Source: Agrostemma githago (Eukaryota > Streptophyta > Magnoliopsida > Caryophyllales > Caryophyllaceae). From it: a stretch of 64,000 nucleotides of DNA. A program made the translations under genes and the position numbers. The notes beneath the pieces were generated by a model, which saw nothing but the letters and a program-made list of their open reading frames with translations, was not told the DNA's origin and searched no databases. This document shows positions 52,251 to 63,382 of this stretch, piece by piece. The stretch is taken from the NCBI GenBank assembly GCA_958450325.1, contig OY288247.1:7182429-7246428 (forward strand), written 5' to 3'. Within the stretch, counting starts at the first letter, position 1. Every line of letters starts with the position of its first letter.

Positions 52251-52416
52251 TTAGATGAAAGAGAAGATGAGGTGTAAGAAATATAGGAGGAGAGAAGAAA
52301 ATTGGAGGGCAAGAGGTCACCCCTCCATTGAACATGCTCTTACTCTAGTCATTGATGAGTTTCCTCACCTTATCACTGTACGTGCAAGTTAAGAAGAGGT
52401 GTGGTGGGGAGTGGGG

Positions 52417-53760
52417 ACTACTTTTTACCGTCGGCGTTTTACTTCTTACCGTCGGCGTTAATTACGTGAAATGACGACTTTGTCCTTGCTATTTATCCAC
52501 AAAATAATATTACTTTTACATTTTATAGATTATCGATTTATTAAAACTCGATAACAAAACCATTTTTTTCGATTATCGTAATAAACCAAAACCGACTCCC
52601 TATATAGTTAATTACGCAAAATGACGGGTTCTCCTTTGCAATTAATCCTCGAAATATTACCACATTTACATTTTATAGAGTATCGGTTTATTAGAACTCG
52701 ATAATAAAACCGTTTTTTCGATTATTGTTATGCCTCCGATTTTAAACAGTTAATTAGATTAATTAACGACTTAATACAATTTAATAAACGTAATTAACAC
52801 ATACGAGTAATATACAAATTAAATCCTAATTAATCTACGACAAGTCGACAATCAAGATTTATTATACAGATCGATGCAAATTAAAATAAAAAAATCCGGA
52901 AGTGGGTCAGGTCAAGTGGGTTTTTCGACTCACCTAAAGGTCATTTTTTTTCTATAATACTTGAAAGTTTTGAGAAATAATTGAAGTATAATATAAATCT
53001 TCCAATGGTATAAGACATGAAGTATAAGGTGGTGAAATTGGTTACATTGATAACATTTCATACAAAGGGGGCAAATGTGCGAACAAGAGGATTCGAACCC
53101 GAGCCCTTTGTACGAAGTGTTATCAATGTAACCAATTTCACCACCGTATACTTCATGTTTTATACCATTTGGACGATTTACATTATACTTAAATTATTTC
53201 TCAAAACTTTCAAGTATTATAGAGAAAATAATACGACCCTTAGGTGGGTCGAAAAACCCACTTGACCTGACCCCATTTCCGGATTTTTTTTATTTTAATT
53301 TGTATCGATTTGTATAAAAAATCTTGATTGTCGACTTGTCGTAGATTAATTAGGATTTAATTTGCATATTACTCGTATTTGTTAATTACGTTTATTAAAT
53401 TATATTAAGTCGTTAATTAATCTAATTAACTGTTTAAAATCGGAGGCGTAACAATAATCGAAAAAACGGTTTTATTACCGAGTTCTAATAAACCGATACT
53501 CTATAAAATGTAAATGTGATAATATTTCGAGAATTAATTGTAAAGGAGAACTCGTCATTTTGCGTAATTAACTATATAGGAAGTCAGTTTTGATTTATTA
53601 CGATAATCGAAAAAGACGGTTTTATTATCGAGTTTTAATAATCGATAATCTATAAAATGTAAAAGTAATATTATTTTGAGAATAAATAGTAAGGACAAAG
53701 TTGTCATTTAACGTAATTAACGCTGACGTTAAGAAGTAAAGCACCGACGGTAAAAAGTAG
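52417..53760. mobile_element. 1.34-kb foldback element with arms of about 650 bp
   Basis: The outer left end is actactttttaccgtcggcg; the outer right end is its complement ccgacggtaaaaagtag. Complementarity continues almost unbroken inward: the arm words attatcgatttattaaaact, acgacaagtcgacaatcaag and aagtgggtttttcgac all recur inverted on the other arm. It reaches ggttacattgataaca and the apex tacaaaggg/ccctttgta. The loop is about 33 bp (53071-53103). In reverse complement, the loop and the start of the right arm give gggctcgggttcgaatcc, a B-box-like word. No protein coding is supported. I found no clear target-site duplication. Confidence 0.85.
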
Positions 53761-53967
53761 TTGCGGGTGTGGTGTAGATTCAGGACAACATTCACAAATA
53801 CTGTCAGAGGTCTCATCAGCAGCAATACCAATGCAAGCCTAAATAATGGGAAATGGATCTCTCTATTACGAGTTAATTTCCTCTCTATTACTCCCTTCTC
53901 TCCATTACTTTCATTGCTTTTGGGTGGTTTAGATTTGTTTCAAAACGATCCAACGGTGATCGATTTT

Positions 53968-54343
53968 GATGAGGTGAAGTATGATTAATGATATTATTAT
54001 ATTATTGTATTAGAGTTAAATGAAGGTAATGGAGAGAAAAGGCAAAAAGATCCTCTCCATTACCCACTCTCCATTACTCCCTCTCCATTACTTATTAACA
54101 ATTTAGATTTTACTCTCGAACGATCCAACGGTTGTTACTTTAATCATCTAAAGTGGATGAAAAGTAGCAAAAAATAGTATTATAAGGAAATGGGTGAGGA
54201 AATGGAGAGGAGGTAATGGAGAGAATTTGGACTCGAGAAAAAGTAATGGAGGGAAATGGATCTCTCTATTACTTTTTCTCTCAATTACCTTTCATTACCT
54301 CTAATACAACAATATAATATCATTAATCATACTCCACCTCATC
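53968..54343. repeat. Inverted repeat with 70-bp arms and a purine/pyrimidine-biased interior
   Basis: 53968-54040 (gatgaggtgaagtatgatta then atgatattattatattattg and so on) is the near reverse complement of 54274-54343. The 233-bp interior and flanks repeat taatggagag and ctccattac words in both orientations. A 22-bp direct repeat gggaaatggatctctctatt plus ac occurs at 53848-53869 and 54251-54272. Probably one or more overlapping MITEs; individual borders are unclear. Confidence 0.65.
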
Positions 54344-55465
54344 TTTTATGTTCATTCAATATGAAGGAGTTATGTCCACTATCCTACGGATTAACTCGCT
54401 TAAGTCTATGTATCCGATATGCCTTGCTAGAGGTCGATGTCGGTTTGACATGTAAATAGGTTACGTGTCTGGTAGTCTTAAGTGGGCTCATTGGGTCACA
54501 CACAATGTGTACGGGATATATTTGTAACACCCCGAATTTTCGGACATAATTATTTTTATTTCATATATTTTAATATCCGAAATTATTTATTTAATTCAAT
54601 TCCTACCATTTTCCTATTCGGATATTCCCTTTTCATGTCTAGTTGTCCGAAAATCGTATCCTGTAATCTATTGTCGGTTCAGCTTGGATTTTTGGGCCAA
54701 GACTAAACCATCCTTGCTTTCCACATGTGGTTTGACGAGGGAGCATTGGGATTTGGGCCCAAGTAAGCTTTGTCCATGACTTTTCCTATATATAGGTGAT
54801 TAGAGTGGAGAATTCCACCTCGTATTCTCATTTGTAAACCCTAAAATTAGGTTTCACCCTCTCCTTTCTTCTCCTCCTCCTCCTAAGCCAGTATAGATCT
54901 TCATTCCTTTCGAATCCTAATCGATCCTAGCGCAATCCTTTGCATTGTTTCGTAAGTTTCGCTTCTTTTCGCGCTAGTTTTTCGTAGTTCTTTTAGTAGT
55001 ATTTGATTAGGGTTTTCTTTTGGTGTTTGGCACGTGATTGATGGTGGTCTAGGCGTGGAGACGGGTCCGGGTGAGGATATTTACGTGATAGAAGACGAGA
55101 TCGAGAATTAGCACGCTTCAAGGTAACTAGATGTGTCTTTTAATCGCGTTTATGATATGTGAATGCCATTAATATGATGAATGAATGTTTAATATGATAT
55201 TGGATGTTGTGTAGTATTGTTATACATGTTTATTATTTCGTTGATAGATTGCACGATTTAATTATATCGTTAATTTTACTGTTAAGATGTTAATTACCGT
55301 TTTGTGCGAATTATAAACTTGTGAGTCGTTTCGTGAGATAATTCTAGGACGCGCATGAACCGACCGTGGCCTCTCTTGGTGGAGATGCTAGGGTGTTTCA
55401 TCGATGCTTTTAGGGTTTCAAACCCTAGATTCAATGATGACTCAACCTACCATCACCCGGTGGTT

Positions 55466-55960
55466 GAGGTTAATATAACCTTATTTGAAGTTAATGTAAC
55501 TTCGTTGAGAAGTACTATGCAACTTCACTTGAGGTTAAGATAACTTCAACACGGGGTTATAATCTTGTTGAGGTTCCCGAACTTTGCAAGGTTATAGTCA
55601 AGGTTATTGTAACCTTAACTTAGAGTTAAGGTTAGGGCAAAGGTTAAGGTAACCTCAGCCTGGAGTTAAGGTTATAACTAAGGTTAATATAACCTTAACA
55701 GGAGCTAATGTTATAGCCGAGGTTAATATAACATTGATTGAAGTTAATGTACCTTCACTGAGAAGTTACTACACCACTTCACTTGAGGTTAATGTAATCT
55801 CGTTGTAACGTCATAATCTTGTTGCAGTTAATGTAACTCCACGAGGTTATGGTTGAGGTTAGGTCAACCTCAACTTAGTAGACAAGGTTATAGTCAGCGA
55901 ACCTTAACCTTGGGTACTATTAGGCATTAGACATGCAAGGTTAACTCCATGGTTATAGTT
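55466..55960 (+). repeat. Degenerate GAGGTTAA/TAACCT repeat zone in the solo LTR
   Basis: Alternating gaggttaatataacctt, gttaatgtaacttc and aaggttaaggtaacctcaac words, many of them small palindromes around ggttaa and ttaacc. There is no constant period. The zone is unlike ordinary LTR sequence. Confidence 0.7.
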
Positions 55961-56039
55961 AGTTGAACTATCTACCATTCACCTATTGTTGAGAGGTTAC
56001 TTCTATGTATGTTCTTCATAGTTCAGTCAGTTATATTGT

Positions 56040-56640
56040 CCCATGTTTGAGACATGATTGATATCTAATATAGTCGGTTATACTATATTGGATTGGAGTA
56101 ATACTTGGTATATTCAGTTACACTATCTAGGGCTGATTATCCCTGGTATAGCTGGTGACACTATACTAAGTCAGATTACTACCTTGTATAGTCAGTTATA
56201 CTATACCAGGTTGGGTTGCCACTTAGTACATTCGGTTATACTGTACTAGGATTGGAGTCGTGATGTTATTCACGAGAGCCTTGTACCGTCAGTTATACTG
56301 TACAGTTACACGAAAGCTAGTGGTATAGATGACGTGCGGTATCAGTTATATACCAATCGAAATGAAAAGGCGCCAAATGCCGATGGTCTATGTTCGGGCG
56401 TGCCTTGAGACGTCGGTTATACGCTCTGGGTCCCGTGTGTCGTTTGGTGTACGGTTATTGCATCGAGAGCCCTAGCTAGGCTTAGACATATAGCTGTCAG
56501 TTATACGGCTATACATAGTATCGTGGAGTATCAGTTATATGCTCCACACCGATGGGAAGTCTGTTATACGACCCGTTCGTCAGAGTATCAGTTATATACT
56601 CTGGCAGGTGAGAGTGTCAGTTATACACTCGAGTCGGTGT
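56040..56640 (+). repeat. Degenerate CAGTTATACT repeat zone in the solo LTR
   Basis: More than fifteen copies of tcagttatac or tcggttatac, mostly followed by a variable word such as tatactagg, tgtacag or gctcca that also occurs just before the motif. The result is local palindromes of the form X-tcagttata-X' spaced about 25-60 bp apart. Confidence 0.7.
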
Positions 56641-57650
56641 TCGCTCTATACCCTAGACGTAGTGTAAGAAGGTTAATTGTGAGTAATCAGTCCGGCTTGG
56701 ATGTTGGAATTCCTTCATAATTGTAGGATCCTAATTGGTCGAGTATGATAATGCTTTCTTGTATTCCTTTACCCGTATTATTCATTGATTGCTGATTATT
56801 AGTTGCTTTCATCCTATTGTAAAGATGACTGGGAGAGCATCTAGTTACTCCCCACTGACTGTGGACCCCCCCTTTCAGGTCTTTCGGGATGCTGTTGACT
56901 GCTTCATTGTTGGGGAAGACCTGTGGAGAGAGAGACCCTTTATTTAAGTCTTTAATTTTCAGTTTGAACACCTTTGAATAATGTATTAGTTGAGTGTCGA
57001 GATAGTGACGATTCGGATTCGGTCGGGTGTTTCCGCCACCCTTGACCTTATTATTTATACTATTTATATTATTAAAAGTTTTTAAAAATCCGGGTTGTTA
57101 CAAGATTAGTATATATCGATATATTAAATATATCGGGTAAGTAGTAATACGGACCCAGGTGCGTTGTCGGGTTATGGTAATTAGAGTTATAGTAATAATC
57201 TAATTATGGTAATTAGAGTTATTGTAATAACCTAATTCCACCTTCTCATCTCTCTTATATAAGGAGGTTCATATGATGAACCAAGAGATGGAATTAAGAG
57301 TATTGACTCATAGTATATTCATCTTATAAAGAGTTATAAGAGAGATATAGAGAGAAGTTGTGAGACGGTCTCACGTACCTTTATACTAGCATATACGTCG
57401 CAGTTCTGTACCCGTGTGGATACCAAAGGAGGCATCACGTTTGGGGTGCTTTTTTATGTCCGTGGGAATTATTCTGTCCGTGGAGATTATTTATTCCGTC
57501 CGTGAAGACTATATATATTTCTGGGTTTATTATACTTCTTATTAATACGTTGTTTCGCTGCAAATAAGGTATAATTGTTATCCATCTACTTTTGTCTTTT
57601 CGGTTAATACTCGTAACAGGTCCTTGGGTTTAAGAGTTGTAACCCTACAG

Positions 57651-57662
57651 TGGTATCAGAGC
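57651..57662 (+). other. Primer binding site (initiator tRNA-Met)
   Basis: tggtatcagagc follows the 5' LTR end after one spacer base. This is the usual plant LTR-element complement of the 3' end of initiator tRNA-Met and marks the start of minus-strand synthesis. Confidence 0.9.
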
Positions 57663-58340
57663 CTCTGTTACGTAGTATTAATCTAATATACGCGAATCTA
57701 TGGCTCATAATTGGTTATGAGAGATTCACCATAGATTCGACCCACATATTAATAATTTGATTATATTACGAAGTACTCCGTATTATATTTTCCGTCCTGA
57801 GAATCATTATGTTATATCTTTTCCGTGAGATAATTCGGTTGATAATAGTGATTATGCCGTTCTCTGTCATAATTGCCGCAATATTATATTACTTGGATTT
57901 GATATCGTGTGTTCTACGTGTAACATAGTATGTGATTGATTGTTCTTGTTTTTAATATCTTGCATATGCATTACATGAACACTCACTACGTGAATGTACA
58001 CGCACAATTTGTTCTTGTCCTTAATTTCATTTGATTCGTTTTGCGGCTAATCTATCGGATTACTATCAATCAAGTTAGGGTTTATTTTAATTTATGAATT
58101 TAATTTGTTAAATTCTAAAATTGACTCGTAAAATTAATTTAAGATCTAATATTGATTATTTTTTATTTAATTTTGCCCTAAATTGACCCACTATAATCCC
58201 AAATTACTTTGTTGACGATGAGACTAATTTGATTAGTCAAGATTTGATTGAAATTGGGAACGTAAAATTACAAGAAGTTATCGTTGACGATGAGACCTAA
58301 TAAGATTAGGACAAGACTCGTTTTAATTATGGTGGAGACG

Positions 58341-58480
58341 GAACGAAACAAGGTCAACCCGGTCGACACGAGTGTGACTCGATCGGAACGGGTGTGACTC
58401 GGTTGACACGAGTATGACTCGGTAGGAACGAGTGTGTCCCGGTTGGAACGGGATGACCCGGGTGGCAAAGGTTTGACCAA
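58341..58480 (+). repeat. 20-bp tandem array (about seven copies) in the Copia interior
   Basis: Exact 20-bp register: ggtcgacacgagtgtgactc, gatcggaacgggtgtgactc, ggttgacacgagtatgactc, ggtaggaacgagtgtgtccc, ggttggaacgggatgacccg, ggtggcaaaggtttgaccaa, with one weaker copy before these. It is much more GC-rich than its surroundings and located 0.7 kb after the PBS. Confidence 0.85.
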
Positions 58481-61269
58481 GACGACACAATATTTACTCG
58501 GACGACATGATGTCGGGTCGGGCGACGCTTTTAAGAAAAGTTGTTTTCTTGCGTTTGTATGTTGATTCTGAATCAAATATGGATTATATTTTATTTTTCC
58601 GAATCAATGAAAAATTAGTTTTCTAAATCGGCTAAATAATTTTATGCTTTTTAATTATCATATTATCATATATAGATCGGGAAAAGAGTTTCTCGAGTCT
58701 TATTTGATTTTGATGAATTGTTCATCTATATGACAATTATAAGTTGCAGATCGATTGTGAATCGAGTTTTGTATATCCGTTCAATTTTTCCGAGTGAGGA
58801 ATTGTTTCTCATAATTGGAAAAATGAAAGATATTGGTGAAATTGTTCAAACCAAATAGGAATTATGAATTGTAATATGATTACAAATCAAAATATGGGAT
58901 CTTTTAACTTGTTCTACGCACAATTCACTAATAATAATTGAATAATTATGTCATATGATGCATCAATTTTATTGTTTAGACTTGTGACTTGTGTGACTAG
59001 AACTGATAGGTCGCCTTGTAAGTTGACCTAGCAGCATGTTTAGGACCCATATGCATTTAATCCCTCGCACAAATATTAAGTATTGTCTTTCCAGAATTGA
59101 CCACTACAACAATTTCATATCATTGGTTGAAGTGACTGCCTAAGCGGTGCTTTGCCGATGTGTGTGGACTGAGTAGGTGGGTAACGGTTACCCACAGGTT
59201 CAGTCTGGTTTGCTTAACAATGCTATCAAGTCGGACTTGGGCTTTGAGGCAAATAGTTGGTGTCATATGATGACTAATTCCGACGAACCAAGAATTATAT
59301 ATTGATGTAATTGACAATGTCGTTGTCTACCTTTACTTTTGGAGCTTGAGCAGTGAGCCCAAGTTCACTTGAGCGACAAAAGGTTTAGGATCTTGGAATA
59401 TTATGAGAACTTGAGGGTAGTTTTCATGATTTTATCTTAAAATTGTTTAAGATTTTTAATTAATATTAATTATCGTTTTACTTTGCATATACATATAGTT
59501 GTAATTTAGTCACCATTATCACATTTATTAAAGATGAGTTTGAATTGTTCAACCTCATCGATTGGTATCTTGAGAATCGTTCTCAAAATTAGAGATACGG
59601 ATTTTGTCCTTGTGAAGGATAATTCCGACAAATTATTACCAATATTAATGTACAGTATGGACTGTATAATTAGAGTCATGAAGATGATTATAAGTACCAA
59701 ATTGTTTCAATAAAGGGAACCGTTCCCATTAAGTGAGAAAATATTGAAGATGATCTAATTAATCCGTGTCATATGATGACGTGATTATATTGATAATCAG
59801 GAATTTGGATGCCTCTTTCTAAATAATTAGGAATTGAAATCGTTTCAATTAGTCCTAAGTTTAGGTCACTTTATTATGAATAAACATGTGACTTAATAAA
59901 GTTTCTCACCTTTTAGCCCGAGATGTTAAAAGACGATTGAACATTGTATCAAGAAGACAAATAATACTAATGTTCTATGAGTTCATTAAGAAAATTGCTT
60001 GAAATAATGATTAATGAATCTAAGATGTTGGTTAAAGTAAGGGAAGAATAATTGTTATCATACCCAAACTTGTTGCCAAATTTAGATTAGGTACGATTTT
60101 ATTAGTCATTAATGTAATGACAAATATTGAACATTGGTAGATAGTTTCTAGAAGTGTCTAGAAAATCTGCAAATCAATTGAAGTATGACTTCTGGTGTGT
60201 ATGTTACTAGAGTAATTGTTACTTTCATTCTACTGTTTTGGTATAAGATACCAAATGCAACTAATACATTGTGGATGTGATGGTTCAAAGAGGGTGGAAT
60301 AATGGTATATAAGTGAAGTGTTTTATGATGAAATGAACAAATGTTGTTGTTTCATATATAAAAGGAAAATTACTTAATTTTACCATAAAGTTGAATACTG
60401 AAATTGAATAATTGTTATTCTTGTACTAGTCATAAGCAAGAATATTGATTCTGTTTCATGTATGGGCATGAAAAGTTTTGATAAAAGTAGAACAAGTGTT
60501 GCTCTATACCTTGCAAGAATATGAGGTACAATAAGACTAACATGATTGTTGAGCTCCACATTCCTAGTAGTGAATGCTTTTATTTATAACATAAGGATCA
60601 AAAGGTTCAAGTCCCACGACTCAAGTTTTACCTATTATGGCATAGTCCTTAATCCGTGAGACAAGAAACATAAGAATAAGTTTCATAATGATGAAATTAT
60701 AAACCTTATTGATAAGGATCAAGTGAGGTAAATGAATCTTGTTTAGATGGATAAATGACATTACAAGTGACTCCTATTAATTGTAGTAGGAGTTTTAACT
60801 AGTGATGTTGCAAAATGGGTAACGTGTATGGTTTTGTTCATTTGATGAATTTTGAAATTGAATGCTTTGAATTGTTCAAGGTACAAGATCAACTTGATAA
60901 GTTGATACGAGTTGTTCGATATGATTGAAACATGGAGGAATTGAACTAAAAGATTGTGATCATTTTAGAAGTAGTGAAAAATGTTTCAAACTACATCGAA
61001 CCATATTTGATATGATTTGGTCTATGATGAGTTATGCAGATTTTATTGACTGTTTAGAAAGTTATGCACTATAAAAGTCTTTGTACAATGTTGATGAGAT
61101 TGTCCATGTATGTCGAAGAATAGACACCATATGAGATATGGATTGAAATGTTCTAAAATAGTCTTTTCTTAATTATCAAGTCTTAAAATTTAAAGAAAAT
61201 TGTTTTCTAGAACTTAGACTGAATTATGACATGTGTTTTATTAGGGGTATTATGTTAAATCTACGAACC

Positions 61270-62045
61270 ATCCAAAGAACAAAATTATTTTGTTGCATGG
61301 AGTGGTATGTTTCTTTTAAAGATATGTGATTTCTATTAGAAACAGTGGGAGTAGAATCGACCTTGAAAATGTTCAAGATTAACAGGTGTTCTATACAACT
61401 GTTGAAGAGGATATTGATGCATCCATGAAAAGTCATGATCATCTTAGCTGTAAAATATTACCCTACATAGGTTTGACCTATGATGAAACAATAATGGGCA
61501 AAGACTCCAAAAGTCACATAAAATCTAATAGATTCTATATACCATAACTACCAGGTATAGACTTTGGTTAAATGGGTCTTATAGTGAAGAATAGTCTTCA
61601 ATATAAAGACGATGTAGATTGATATAAGAGTATCTATGAAGCATATAGTTGGTAGTTAAGGATTGATCTCATAGTAATGAATATGAAAAACCCTTTTTAC
61701 AACATTATGCTTAAGTCTATTAAGATTGTTTTAGCATTTTGAATGTCATCACTCATTATGATGAGTTTTGGACATATATATATGAAATACATTTCTTGAA
61801 AGGGATGCAATATGATGTGTGCGACACTTTGTATATATTTCATATTATTAAAAATTGCTTGGCAAATGTGAATATTCCGATTTGATTGGAGCATGGAGCA
61901 AGTATCTTCGTTCTTAATGTGGTAATTCAAAGATGTTTGTTTTTCTTTGAGACGAAGAGAGACAAAGTGTGTACAAGAGGCTAGTGGGAGTGCATTTATC
62001 GTTATGATTTTGTATGTAAGTGACATACTTCTCTAACTAGACGAC
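61270..62045 (+). pseudogene. Decayed Copia integrase end and reverse transcriptase
   Basis: Near 61276-61380 one frame reads NKIILLHGVVCFF, stop, then RYVISIRNSGSRIDLENVQD, recalling the end of the Copia integrase region (HGVFLEKEFISRRNSGS type). Near 61990-62030 the frame reads SGSAFIVMILYVSDILL, matching the Copia RT box in which YVDD is normal; here the first Asp is Ser. Between them only scraps such as GAWSKYLRS fit RT. Multiple stops and frame changes make it a pseudogene. Confidence 0.65.
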
Positions 62046-63371
62046 ATTTGATTGCTTTGCAAGAAATGTGTTTATTATGTGCTCGTGTGACGAGTAGATA
62101 CTAATCTAGTGAGTGTCACTAGAATGTTATCTAAGAGTTATTCATTTGCGCTTAAGAAGCAAAAATGGAATTATTTAAGGGATGCGCATGATGTGATAAG
62201 CGAATTATTGTAAACAAGTTGCAACGATTCATATTTCCAAATAGACAAAGATGATATGAGATTGTAATCTCAGTATATTTTGTTTTGGATAAGAAGTTGT
62301 GTATTGGAATGGTTCCAAAGAACAACTTTATGACTAATATTATAACTAAAGTTAGTGTTCTATTGCTTTTGAAGCAAATAGACGTTTGATTATGAATCAA
62401 GCACACACTCAACTTTAAAGTTTATGAAGCAATTGTTGCTTAAGAAACTAACAATTTGCCTTAATTGAGAGAAGGTAGATTGATCATATGCTTGTAAATA
62501 ACCGATACAAATGTTGTATGTCCCGAAACCTTCTCTATATAAAGATCATATCGGTTATGATCGGTATAAGACGCATGGGCGAATGGTCTTAGTACTTTTA
62601 GAGGTGTTTGGTTTAGTGGGAGTTATTTCGATAATTGATATATGTATGACATATTGTCATTTGGTTAATGTAACCAAGTTTTGTCCCTAAATAATTTACA
62701 TTGATGAAATAGATCACTAAGTGCGTGACTTAGTCTTGGAACTCTATTTGGATGATGTAATTATTTTGTCTCTAGTCAGGGTATTGTGTTGGGACATTTG
62801 AATACCCTTAAATGACTGGTGTGTGAGTTGGTTGATGACTAAGTTCCTTGAGTCATAGGTATTGAGATACTAAACCAGGCACACGGGTGTATGTTAAGAA
62901 CATGCATTAGACAGACCCGCCGAAAAGGATTTTACTAAGATTTCGCTTAGTGTCAGTAAAGTTCTTTGCAAGTTATGAACTTGTACAGTCTTTAGACCTG
63001 AGTCTTTGACTATTCTGTACATGTGATGTGTATGCTTTGATACTATTCCACGTCAGCTGTGAAAGGGGGCTATGGATGGTTATTGGGCGTGCATGGATCA
63101 TGTGATAGGATGTGGTTAGACAAGAGGGGATTTGCTCTTCCTTTATCGAAGGGAATTTATTGTTTCTTGGCCACTCGAAGAGTGTGACTTGTGCAAATGC
63201 GTGGCCGCGCTCAGATAGGATGATTGTCATCTATCTGTTCTTTCAACAAGTCAACTCAAAGATTCGAGTAAAAGATTGAGATATGTGAGGATGACACTTT
63301 TTCTTACCTCATTCTCAATTGGAGACAATAGTAGCAAAGAGACTTAACGCCGTTTTTGAGAGGACATGTAC

Positions 63372-63381
63372 AAGTGGGAGA
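63372..63381 (+). other. Polypurine tract
   Basis: aagtgggaga ends one base before the 3' LTR start (63383), the normal position for the plus-strand primer in LTR elements. Confidence 0.8.
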
Positions 63382-63382
63382 C

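Larger units (their letters stand above)
51359..52339 (+). mobile_element. 981-bp PIF/Harbinger-derived element
   Basis: Flanked by TTA on both sides (51356-51358 and 52340-52342), the target of PIF/Harbinger elements. The left end is gagcatgaacaatggagggg; the reverse complement of the right end is gagcatgttcaatggagggg. Subterminal repeats such as cccctccattgtac and ttaagaggt occur in both orientations near the ends. The interior contains a transposase C-terminal remnant at 51706-51987 and a 50-bp tandem duplication. Confidence 0.85.
54523..57102 (+). mobile_element. Solo LTR (2580 bp) nested in the 5' LTR
   Basis: Begins tgtaacaccccgaatttt and ends aaatccgggttgttaca, so the termini are TG/CA with imperfect inverted ends. 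The flanking pentamers are atatt (54518-54522) and agatt (57103-57107), a 5-bp duplication with one substitution. The intact 3' LTR shows the empty site. TG/CA ends with a 5-bp duplication and no internal domain indicate a solo LTR, probably from a Ty3/Gypsy element. A TATA palindrome cctatatatagg lies at 54786-54797. Confidence 0.8.
54362..57649 (+). repeat. 5' LTR of the Copia-type element, interrupted
   Basis: Pieces 54362-54522 and 57108-57649 join to match the 3' LTR at 63383-64000. It carries a TATA word at 57255-57263 (ttatataag) and the palindrome gagacggtctc near 57362. Termini are TG and CA. A 2580-bp solo LTR sits between the two pieces. Confidence 0.88.

Noticed and set aside
53071..53130. 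tRNA gene
   Set aside because: A B-box-like word (ggttcgaatcc on the minus strand) is present, but no cloverleaf with acceptor and anticodon stems can be built; it is the apex of the foldback.
55355..56720. Short plus-strand frames in the solo LTR
   Set aside because: They arise from the repeat zones and carry no domain; LTRs are not expected to code.
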